Source of the DNA: M55B132 sp964508895
Lineage (GTDB): Bacteria > Bacteroidota > Bacteroidia > Bacteroidales > B18-G4
Direction of reading: 5' to 3'
Assembly: GCA_964508895.1 (NCBI GenBank)
Contig: CAZDWF010000139.1
Span: forward strand, 1-8,777
Length of the DNA stretch: 8,777 nt
Program-made: the position numbers and the translations under genes
Notes under the pieces: generated by a model
Seen by the model: the letters and a program-made list of their open reading frames with translations, nothing else
Databases searched by the model: none
Told to the model about the DNA's origin: nothing
Part shown: positions 1 through 6,900 of the stretch, piece after piece
How positions within the stretch are numbered: position 1 is the first letter of the stretch
How the letters are laid out: every line of letters starts with the position of its first letter

Positions 1-123
1 GTTACTATTCCCAGGTACTTCGATTGGGAATATAATGCCGGAACCGAATTTTCTTACGGAAGATATTATGAGACTCAACCGGATGAACGTCCATATATAA
101 AATTAATTAACAAGAATTATTAA
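1..123 (+). CDS. 3' end of an unidentified protein gene (partial)
   Basis: An open frame runs from the first base of the window to a TAA at 121-123, giving the last 40 residues of a protein that begins upstream. The tail is rich in tyrosine and charged residues (for example YYETQPDERPYIKL) and shows no recognisable domain, so no function is proposed. It ends 15 nt before the lipoprotein gene on the same strand, with no terminator hairpin between them, so it is probably the preceding member of the same envelope operon. That the frame is real is inferred from its continuity and from the tight spacing; no homology can be judged from 40 residues. Confidence 0.6.
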   Translation, partial: VTIPRYFDWEYNAGTEFSYGRYYETQPDERPYIKLINKNY

Positions 124-138
124 CTTAAATAAGCTAAA

Positions 139-1419
139 ATGAAAAAGAAACCGTATTTAAAATATGGAGAAATTTTAATAATTTTCTCCATGTTAACCTT
201 TATATTTTTAAATATGGGGTGTAAAAAGGATGTAGAACCAATTCCATTTCTTTTCGAAACATTTACAATTAATGGAACTGTAATCAATGCAATAACAAAG
301 GAGCCAGTTCCAAATGCCAATGTATATTGCCTGGGCAAAGTTACCAATGCAGATGCAAACGGTTTATTTTATTTTACATGGCAAAATCAAATTCCAGAAG
401 AAGAAGTGGTTTTGGTCAGTTCAATTAAAAAGGGCTATTCTACCGGCAAAGCATATTTCAATCTTGGGAACACCTGCATCACTAATGTTCGCATGGTCCC
501 TTTAAATCCTCCTGTGAATATTGGACCGGAGGGTGGTGAAATTGAACTAACAACTGATGAAGGAATGGGTGGTTCAGATAAAATAAAGATAAGCTTTCCT
601 GAGAATTCAGTTAGTTCAACTATTTCAGTTTCTGCTACTCAACTTAAAGGCATTCAAATTCCTGGATTTCCCTCTTATATTAACACAGGTCACCATAATG
701 CTTCAACAATACATTTTGAACCAGCAGGTTTCACATTTAACAAGGATATTGAGGTAGGATTTGTATTACCAATGAGAATGGATCCAGGAGTGAAAATCCC
801 CTTAATGAAATATAATATTGCATTATCAGTATGGGAGTTAACTTCTAAAAATGCAATTGTAGATGCAACCGGATTGGTAGCTAAAGGATATCTAAATTCA
901 TTAGCAACATATAGTGTTGGTATTAGTGGAGATTATGAAGAGGAGTTGCATTCTATTGAAATCAAATCATCAAAAAAATATTATAAAAACGATTCTATAA
1001 TACAACCTCCTGATACAATTTTTTGCACTCAGGATTCTATAATTTATCCAAATGGTATCCCTGATAGCATTTCAGTAACATGGATATATAATGCTACGGC
1101 AAATAATACCATGTTGCTTGGAAACCTGGTCCTTGATGAAGAATGTTGGTATGATGATTGGGATTATAGATGTAAGAATTGTTATTGCCATATCATTTGG
1201 CCTATTCCATATATTCCTCCATGTGATGATTGTAAAAGAATATTTGTTTGGGTTATTTTTAATGCAATTATTCATGAATATATTACAGTAAGATGGGTTA
1301 CTGGCTCTGTGCTTGTATCAGAAAGACTTTGGAACATCCTCTATGAGATCAGGATTAAAAAATGTCCAGATTGGTGGTGTCCAGATGATTGTCACAATGG
1401 TGGAGGTGGGAGTAAATAA
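139..1419 (+). CDS. Surface-type lipoprotein with carboxypeptidase-regulatory-like and ZU5-like domains and a Cys-rich tail
   Basis: A 426-residue lipoprotein. Residues 1-27 form a Lys-rich n-region plus a hydrophobic stretch ending in LNMGC, so Cys28 is the probable lipid site; Asn at -3 is a loose fit to the lipobox. CKKDVEP after the cysteine resembles the charged signal that sends Bacteroidota lipoproteins to the cell surface (inference). Residues about 42-120 look like a carboxypeptidase regulatory-like beta-sandwich (INGTVINAITKEPVPNANV, then a Gly turn). Residues about 127-262 (IGPEGGEIEL, KISFPENSV, FEPAGFTFNKDIEVGFVLP, VDATGLVAKGYLNSLATYSV) resemble ZU5-like domains of Bacteroidota surface proteins. 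The tail from about 335 has nine cysteines (336, 345, 348, 350, 362, 365, 409, 414, 418) and ends in a Gly run. The ATG at 139 follows an A-rich leader. It is probably co-transcribed with the next two genes; its ligand or substrate is unknown. Confidence 0.85.
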   Translation: MKKKPYLKYGEILIIFSMLTFIFLNMGCKKDVEPIPFLFETFTINGTVINAITKEPVPNANVYCLGKVTNADANGLFYFTWQNQIPEEEVVLVSSIKKGYSTGKAYFNLGNTCITNVRMVPLNPPVNIGPEGGEIELTTDEGMGGSDKIKISFPENSVSSTISVSATQLKGIQIPGFPSYINTGHHNASTIHFEPAGFTFNKDIEVGFVLPMRMDPGVKIPLMKYNIALSVWELTSKNAIVDATGLVAKGYLNSLATYSVGISGDYEEELHSIEIKSSKKYYKNDSIIQPPDTIFCTQDSIIYPNGIPDSISVTWIYNATANNTMLLGNLVLDEECWYDDWDYRCKNCYCHIIWPIPYIPPCDDCKRIFVWVIFNAIIHEYITVRWVTGSVLVSERLWNILYEIRIKKCPDWWCPDDCHNGGGGSK

Positions 1420-1434
1420 TTTAAAACGATTGTT

Positions 1435-2085
1435 ATGAAAAGAATACAATTACTAATAATAAGCTGTTTCTATGCGTCAAGCATTATGATAGCGCAGTCA
1501 GGAGATAAAAAATCTTTTAGAATAGAAAATATCAGTATTAGCTCAGGTTGGTACAATCCAAATATGGATTATTGGAATAACACATTTTTTCCAGACAATA
1601 ACATTGATTCCAGGTTTAAAGGAAACATCTCCTTTGGTGGAAATATTGAATTTTCGTTACCTGCTAATTTTAGGGTAAAAGCAGGGCTCTCATATTGGAG
1701 CACCAAAGTGGAGCCTGATATGATATTACTTTTTGAAAGCTTTAAGATATCATTTACAAGATTTACGTTAGGATGCCTTTATATAATAAATATAGAAAAA
1801 TTCCCTGTTAAACCATATATAGGTATGCAAGGAAGTCTTCTGGCAATCAATAATGTAGAAAAAATCAATGATATTAAAGAAAGACAATACGGACAAGATT
1901 ATTCATATGGCCCTATAGTTGGATTGGAAAAAGTGTTCTCTAACCACATACTTATTGGTGCTGAATTCCAATATCAATTTGGTAACTATATTCAGGAAGA
2001 AAGCTCTTTTGATTCCGAAACAGTTGATCATAAAGTTTCAATAGCAGGTCCGGAATTCTGTTTAAAAGTGGGGTATAAGTTTTAA
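1435..2085 (+). CDS. Small outer-membrane beta-barrel protein
   Basis: A 216-residue exported protein. Residues 1-20 are a signal peptide (MKRI, hydrophobic core, cleavage likely after SIMIA and before QSGDKK). The mature part alternates hydrophobic and polar residues in short strands with Gly and aromatic residues at strand ends (FGGNIEFSLPANFRVKAGLSYW, YIGMQGSLLAI, YGPIVGLEKVF, LIGAEFQYQFG, FCLKVGYKF) and closes with a terminal Phe, the usual ending of Bacteroidota outer-membrane barrels of the OMP_b-brl type. The length suits an 8- to 10-strand barrel. It starts 15 nt after the lipoprotein stop and ends 11 nt before the YjbH-like gene, so the three are very likely one transcript. Barrel architecture is inferred from the pattern; the cargo or partner is not visible. 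A role as anchor for the preceding lipoprotein is possible but unproven. Confidence 0.8.
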   Translation: MKRIQLLIISCFYASSIMIAQSGDKKSFRIENISISSGWYNPNMDYWNNTFFPDNNIDSRFKGNISFGGNIEFSLPANFRVKAGLSYWSTKVEPDMILLFESFKISFTRFTLGCLYIINIEKFPVKPYIGMQGSLLAINNVEKINDIKERQYGQDYSYGPIVGLEKVFSNHILIGAEFQYQFGNYIQEESSFDSETVDHKVSIAGPEFCLKVGYKF

Positions 2086-2096
2086 TCCAACAGTTT

Positions 2097-2843
2097 ATGA
2101 AAAGTAATAACTTTTTCAGAATAATAGTTATTGCATTTTTGTTAACCTTAATTTTCGAATCCTCTGATGCTCAGTCATTAACAGGGGTAAATGGTTTATT
2201 GAATGCTCCCAATGCTACAATGTTAAATGATGGCACATTCTTTCTGGGCACTAATTATATTAATCATAAATATGTTGAAAGCTATATAAGTGGAAAATAT
2301 AATTGTCTGGTGTATTATTTCGATATTACTTTTCTGCCATTTCTTGAAGTTAATTTCAGAAATACAAGGCTTTTAGGCATTGGTGAAGGAACAAATCACA
2401 CTGTTGACAGAATGATTTCATTACGCTTACAGTTACTTAAAGAAAAAAGGATTCTTCCATCAATTGTTATTGGAAGTAATGATATTTTTACATGGAGCAA
2501 TACGGGGAATCAATACTTCTCAGCTCTTTATACAACAGCTACAAAAACTTTAAAATTTGTTGGGAATACACTCGCTTTAACTTTTGGTTATGGCTTAAAC
2601 ATAAACTATCAAAAAAATCTAATTGGTTGTTTCGGTGGTATTGAATATAAGCCTGTACTTATTCCCTCTGCAGGTTTCATTATTGAATACGACACAGAAA
2701 GGATAAACCTTGGTGTGAAAGCAATTATATTAAAGCATATTGTTGCATTTGTCTGTACAGACATAAATTTTAAATACTTGTCAGTAGGCCTGGCTTATAG
2801 GATATTCCTGAAGAAGAATAGCGCTGCTAAAAGTATAAATTAA
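2097..2843 (+). CDS. YjbH-like outer-membrane protein
   Basis: A 248-residue exported protein. The signal peptide covers residues 1-25 (hydrophobic core, cleavage likely after SSDA, before QSLTG). The mature N-terminus has TGVNGLLNAPNATMLNDGTF followed by FLGTNY, which matches the opening of YjbH/GfcD-family proteins (GLL-x-x-P-x-A-x-x-x-x-x-G-x-x-x-x-G). Later segments (FDITFLPFLEVNFRN, IVIGSNDIF, LTFGYGLNI, FGGIEYKPV, LSVGLAYRIFL) look like barrel strands. In proteobacteria YjbH/GfcD proteins are outer-membrane components of exopolysaccharide or group 4 capsule export; family members there are far longer, so this is a short, single-barrel version. The gene follows the barrel gene by 11 nt and has no polysaccharide synthesis genes beside it in the window, so an export role here is inference. 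It is the last gene of the + strand cluster. Confidence 0.75.
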   Translation: MKSNNFFRIIVIAFLLTLIFESSDAQSLTGVNGLLNAPNATMLNDGTFFLGTNYINHKYVESYISGKYNCLVYYFDITFLPFLEVNFRNTRLLGIGEGTNHTVDRMISLRLQLLKEKRILPSIVIGSNDIFTWSNTGNQYFSALYTTATKTLKFVGNTLALTFGYGLNINYQKNLIGCFGGIEYKPVLIPSAGFIIEYDTERINLGVKAIILKHIVAFVCTDINFKYLSVGLAYRIFLKKNSAAKSIN

Positions 2844-2993
2844 TCTATTACTGGATTTTACATATATTTTGTTCAATGACTTTAAAAAGGTCCTGTTAAA
2901 AGACATGTGAGTAAATTATTTCTTTCATAAATTATCAAGCAAGCTTGAATTTTATTGAAAAAAAACTTACTACTATGATAAGGCTTGAAGTGG
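2844..2993. other. Intergenic gap between converging units
   Basis: No open frame worth reporting. A weak hairpin with arms TCAAG and CTTGA (2935-2948) followed by ATTTTATT could end the + strand envelope operon, but its 5-bp stem is poor evidence. The right side holds the A-tract and weak stem described separately as a possible terminator for the - strand unit. Confidence 0.4.
2958..2982 (-). terminator. Weak intrinsic terminator after the tRNA fragment
   Basis: Read on the - strand, CTTAT and GTAAG can pair (5 bp including one G-T, 7-nt loop) and are followed at once by eight T (A8 at 2958-2965 on +). The stem is weak but the T-tract is the longest in the window and lies 12 nt beyond the end of the tRNA-like fragment, so it plausibly ends the tRNA-Pro/GIY-YIG transcript. 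Confidence 0.4.
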
Positions 2994-3056
2994 TGTCGGG
3001 GTAGTAAGATTCGAACTTACGACCTTCCCGCCACAGGCGGGACGCACTAACCGGAC
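2994..3056 (-). pseudogene. Partial tRNA copy (D-loop to 3' end) with palindromic anticodon arm
   Basis: On the - strand this stretch aligns without gaps to 3332-3394, the D-loop-to-3'-end part of tRNA-Pro, at an exact offset of 338 bp. By hand count 48 of 63 positions agree; 12 of the 15 differences fall in the 17-nt anticodon arm. Outside it only D-stem position 3046 and T-stem positions 3005 and 3019 differ, and the latter two keep pairing (stem GCAAG/CTTGC becomes GTAAG/CTTAC). The TTCGAAT T-loop and the acceptor 3' strand TACCCCG plus discriminator A are intact. The 5' acceptor strand and the 5' side of the D-stem are missing, replaced by the end of the GIY-YIG gene, so it cannot fold as a full tRNA. 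Its anticodon arm is TCCCGCC-TGT-GGCGGGA; read as a 7-nt loop it would have C at position 33, not the usual U. It is best read as a tRNA remnant or attachment-like repeat. Confidence 0.85.
3026..3042. repeat. 17-nt perfect palindrome replacing an anticodon arm
   Basis: TCCCGCC and GGCGGGA form 7-bp arms around ACA (+ strand). It is strikingly GC-rich in an AT-rich region and occupies exactly the 17 nt of the anticodon arm in the aligned tRNA-Pro copy. From memory, short palindromes of the form CCCGCC-n-GGCGGG are dispersed in some Bacteroidota genomes, but only one copy is present here, so I cannot show that it is a dispersed repeat. Confidence 0.7.
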
Positions 3057-3292
3057 ACTTCGATTTCTTGTAGAAATCGCTCTATTCCTCTTGATTTAAT
3101 TCTTCTTTCCAGTAGTATTGCTTCACTTCTTGTCTTGAATTCAAAATATTTAATAAGTTTCCAGGGACCTTTTCCTTTAGTAGATTTTGATCTGTTAGAA
3201 TTATGACGGATTAACCTATCTTTCAGTTTATTGGTCTGTCCGCAATAATAAAAACTGCTGCTATCAGATTGTATAATGTAGGTATAATACAT
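3047..3292 (-). CDS. Stand-alone GIY-YIG endonuclease (URI/YhbQ-like)
   Basis: An 81-residue single-domain protein. Motifs of the GIY-YIG nuclease fold are present in order: YTYII (residues 3-7, the GIY strand), YYCGQT (15-20, the YIG strand, with Cys in place of Ile), the catalytic Arg26 in LKDRLIRHN, STKGKGPWKLIKYFEF (37-52) typical of the short bacterial group, and the metal-binding Glu62 in RSEAILLERRIKSRG. The domain is complete, at the 80-95 residue length of this group, with no added DNA-binding region. The family cuts DNA by a one-metal mechanism; the substrate of the short members is mostly unknown. It starts 41 nt after tRNA-Pro, only 3-4 nt beyond the tRNA terminator T-run, so no separate promoter fits. 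Its last codons (Ser, Gly, TAG) lie inside the partial tRNA copy. Function as a homing or mobility nuclease is inference. Confidence 0.9.
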   Translation of the reverse strand: MYYTYIIQSDSSSFYYCGQTNKLKDRLIRHNSNRSKSTKGKGPWKLIKYFEFKTRSEAILLERRIKSRGIERFLQEIEVSG

Positions 3293-3295
3293 AAT

Positions 3296-3324
3296 AAAAA
3301 AGCCTTGCTAGTGTGGCAAGGCTT
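3296..3324 (-). terminator. Intrinsic terminator of tRNA-Pro
   Basis: On the - strand AAGCCTTGC and GCAAGGCTT form a 9-bp stem around a 7-nt loop (CACACTA), followed by a T-run. It begins 9 nt after the end of tRNA-Pro. The GIY-YIG start codon lies directly behind the T-run, so the gene would be expressed only by read-through. Confidence 0.8.
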
Positions 3325-3333
3325 ATGTCATTG

Positions 3334-3408
3334 TCGGGGTAGCAAGATTCGAACTTGCGACCTCCTGCTCCCAAAGCAGGCGCGCTAACCGGACTACGCT
3401 ATACCCCG
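3334..3408 (-). tRNA. tRNA-Pro (anticodon TGG)
   Basis: A complete cloverleaf of 75 nt on the - strand. The acceptor stem CGGGGTA/TACCCCG pairs over 7 bp with discriminator A. The D-loop holds AGTCCGGTTA. The anticodon arm is CCTGC-TTTGGGA-GCAGG, placing TGG at 3371-3373, which reads proline CCA codons. The T-arm is GCAAG-TTCGAAT-CTTGC. CCA is not encoded. It has its own promoter and terminator, and its 3' part is duplicated at 2994-3056 beyond the GIY-YIG gene. Confidence 0.97.
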
Positions 3409-3425
3409 TTCTTGTTTTGCGACTG

Positions 3426-3458
3426 CAAATGTAGAAAAAATTATTATATATATTCAAA
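3426..3458 (-). promoter_or_regulatory. Promoter of tRNA-Pro (Bacteroidota type)
   Basis: On the - strand TTTG (3455-3458) and TACATTTG (3426-3433) are separated by 21 nt, matching the Bacteroidota primary sigma pattern TTTG / TAnnTTTG. A start about 7 nt downstream would leave a leader of roughly 10 nt before the tRNA. It is the only convincing promoter for both the tRNA and the GIY-YIG gene. Confidence 0.7.
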
Positions 3459-3889
3459 ATATTATTGGAAATTTTGAATCTGAGATTTTGTATTGAAGGA
3501 TTGCAGGATTTCCTGGTGCCAATTATTCTTTTTTCCAACAATTTAAAAAAACAACCCAAATTAACTTTAATATTTATTCATTTAAGAAATTTACTCTTTT
3601 ATCGCGTCTTGTCATTTTATCAATGACTCATTTCGGGGCTGTTTGGACAAATATTCTTAACAAACTTATAGGCTAAGGGGAATTGGTGGGCATGCCAGGT
3701 CATTTCAATGAATTCCTTGCCTTATCGCAAGAGTAATCAAAACAAAGACAATTAAAATAGAAGAAAATTTCCACGATAACTGAGTCAAAACTCATTTTCA
3801 ATATCTTGACTATTGCTCCATTATTTTGTATCTTTATAAGCATCTGATATATATTTGATTATAAAGAATTTTAGCTGGTAAAATACTAA
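3459..3889. other. Intergenic region between divergent units
   Basis: About 430 nt with no credible gene. It contains two short hairpins: GTCATT/AATGAC (3611-3627) and TGAGT/ACTCA (3781-3794, followed by TTTT), neither convincing as a terminator in this position. The right end carries the candidate promoter for the large secreted protein. A frame on the - strand that crosses the tRNA is not credible. Confidence 0.5.
3806..3836 (+). promoter_or_regulatory. Candidate promoter of the T9SS cargo gene
   Basis: TTG (3806-3808) and TATCTTTA (3829-3836) are 20 nt apart, a near match to TTG / TAnnTTTG with A in place of the last G. The predicted start near 3843 gives a leader of about 90 nt to the preferred start codon at 3935. 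Confidence 0.5.
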
Positions 3890-3934
3890 ATGATCAGATT
3901 TATAAACTGTTTGTTTATTAAGAATAATCTAAAA

Positions 3935-6900
3935 ATGAAAACAAATCATTCTTTACACCAATATCATCAATCATTATTCTTATTCCGCTCATGTGAGAAA
4001 TACAGCCTATTCATCATAATTCTGTCAATTCTCCTATTGCTATTTTTACCCCAATTCTCACATTCCCAATGCTGGTGTTATACATTTACCTATAGCACGG
4101 GACACACATATAACGCTTTATCGTCTCCAACCCAGTTGATAGCAGGAGATGTGGATGATGAGATCTCTGCATCTACTGCCATTGGTTTTACATTTTCATA
4201 TAATGGCATTGATTATACAACATTCAAAGCCAGTTCCAATGGCTTTGTAAACCTGGGTGGGGCATTAACCGACTCTTATCCTTCCAATGACCTGGAAAGT
4301 TCTACAAAGAAAGAAATACTTGCTCCCTTATGGGATGATCTGGAAACCAATACAACAGGAAGCGTCAATTATGAACTTACGGGTTCATCCGGAAGCTATA
4401 TATTGAAAATTGAATTCAAAAATCTAGATCACTTAGGCTATGGCACCAACATGTATTTCCAGGTCTGGTTGTATGAAGCAACCTATGAAGTAGAATTCAG
4501 GTATGGTGACATGGGTACCTGGACTGGACAAAGTGCAAGTATTGGCATTGATGATGAAACTAATTACCGGTTTTTGAGCATTACACCAGCTGCTACACCC
4601 ACTTCCAGTAGTACTGTGGTAAATAATGATATTGCCACAAATGACTACCTGGTTTCCGGACTTAGGTATAGCTTTAATAAAGGAAGTGACTGGTATTGGT
4701 GGAAAGGAGCTACCAGCACTGATTGGGCTACAACATCCAATTGGTATGGCAGCACACTCCCAACAACCTCCCAGCATGTTACCATTTCTAAAGGGAAGAC
4801 TTATGATCCCATTATTGATGAATCAGCTGCATGCGATGACCTAGGTATTGGGGATGGTACTAAAGTGACCGTAAATACAGGTGCAAACCTTACACCTGAT
4901 GATGACATTTGGGTATGTAGCGGTGGTGAGTTTGAATTAAATGATGGCACGGTAAGCGTTACGAGAGATTTTAGGTCAGTGGCCAATTCTATTGTTGATA
5001 TTAATGGCGGCACATTAAATATTGGGTCAGATTGGGAGCGGAACAACGACGGCGAAAATGCAAGAGGCACTATTGATATCTCAGGAGGTGTGATAAATGT
5101 TGCAGATGATTGTCGATTCTCAAGTAGTGATGTGACAGGTACAATGTCAGGCAGCTTTGCACTTACTGTTGGGGATGAATTTGAGAACACAAACGATGAC
5201 TGGACAGTAACGGGTGGTACGGTAACGCTGACTGCAGAATATGATGGCCATGCCCAGTTAACTACAACATCTAGTACACGTGATGCAGAGGTTTGGAATT
5301 TAGTAATAGATGCAGATGGTGGAGTCTCAGATATATTTGATTTTTTCTCTTCGTCATATAACTCCGGTGTTATAATTGGAGGCAGTTTTACTTTTACTGA
5401 TGGAACAATTGAAACAAAGAATGTAACTTATCATACTGATTTTTTAACCGTTGCCGGTGCCTTCAGTATGGGCAGCGATGCACACTTTAAAGATGCCATC
5501 GAAAGCACTGATACATATAGTGTGGGCAGTTATAGTTTTAATGCAGCAAGTACTTACGAGATGTACGGCACCACCCAAAACATCCCTGCCACCACATTTG
5601 GCCATCTTAATGTTAGCGCAACCGGAACTAAATCTTTATCCGGAAGTACTACAGTTGCCGGGAATTTAAATGTAAGTACAGGGATTTTAAGCATTACCGT
5701 GGATAATGATCTGACGATTGCTGGAACAACAACCAATAGTGTTGGCACTGCTGGTATTGTAGTAGAATCAGGTGCATCAGGAACTGGCTCGCTCATTCAT
5801 AATACAGCCAGCATTAACGGCACTGTAGAGCGCTATTTAACCGACAACTCCTGGCACTTTATTTCTCCATCAACTACCGGTGTTACTGCTCTTACTTATT
5901 GGTGGAATGAAGCTCCTAAATGCTGGCTTTCTTATCATACCGAATCAACCAATGCGTGGACTTACAATACAATTCTGACAACACCTATGCCTGTGGGACA
6001 AGGATGGTCGGTTTGGTTGGACCTAAATACAAAATCAGCTGCCACGGCCACAATGACCGGCGAACTTCGGGCAACAGATCTTTCCGTTTCCTTAACCAAA
6101 GACGCTGATGGATGGAACCTGATCGGAAATCCCTTTTCATCCGCTATTGACCGTGATGAGGGCTCCTGGGGATCAAATACAACCGGTACGGTGTATGTCT
6201 GGGACAATGATTACAATGGTGGTGATTACAGGACTTGGAACGGATCAACAGGTGATTTAACCGGTGGCATCATACCAATCAGCCAGGGATTCTTTGAACA
6301 GGCCAGTTCTGCAGGCTCTTTTACCATTCCTGCAGCAGCAAGGGTGCACAATACAACGGATTTTTACAAATCTACCAACAATCCAAACTCCAGCCCTTAT
6401 GTGAGATTACAGATGGATTGTGGAGATCATGGAAATACTGTTTTTATAGGATTCCCTGCAAATGGAACCTCTCAGTTCGATTATAAAGGCGATGCAGGCA
6501 AGCTTTACTCCTATTCGGACCTGCCTCAGATCTATGTAGTTGAAGATAATATCAAACTTAGTATTAATGCCTTGGAAACACTAACAATAACAGGAAAGAC
6601 AGTACCACTCCATCTTGACCAGGCAGTAGATGGGAATTATACTTTTACACTTTCACAAATAGACAGTTTGCCTGATGTTATCCTTAGCCTGGAAGACCTG
6701 AAAACAGGCAATCTTCAGGAGCTGACACAGAATCCTGTCTATGCTTTCACTGCAGCTGAAGGTGATGATCCGGATCGTTTCCTGCTGCATTTCAAGTTAA
6801 ATGACTTCGGCATAGATGATCCAGTAAATCACAGCGGGGATTACATAAATATCTACTCCAACAACAACATAATATATATACAATCGAAGGAAATAGCTGC

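Noticed and set aside
2935..2948. A terminator for the envelope operon
   Set aside because: Only 5 bp of stem with a 4-nt loop and an interrupted T-run; too weak to list as a separate feature.
2994..3056. A second functional tRNA gene
   Set aside because: The 5' acceptor strand and 5' D-stem strand are absent and the sequence there codes for the end of the GIY-YIG protein; the anticodon loop would also lack U33.
3323..3559. A 78-residue frame on the - strand spanning tRNA-Pro
   Set aside because: Its C-terminal part is a translation of the tRNA itself and the rest lies in AT-rich intergenic sequence including the tRNA promoter; no domain or signal is present.
4433..5796. Several frames on the - strand inside the large T9SS gene
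   Set aside because: They mirror the Gly/Thr/Ser-rich repeats of the + strand gene, have low-complexity composition and no start or domain support.
4800..5830. Repeats in the T9SS gene as DNA tandem repeats or a CRISPR-like array
   Set aside because: The repetition is at the protein level (beta-solenoid pattern) and the DNA copies are diverged, with no constant repeat and spacer lengths.
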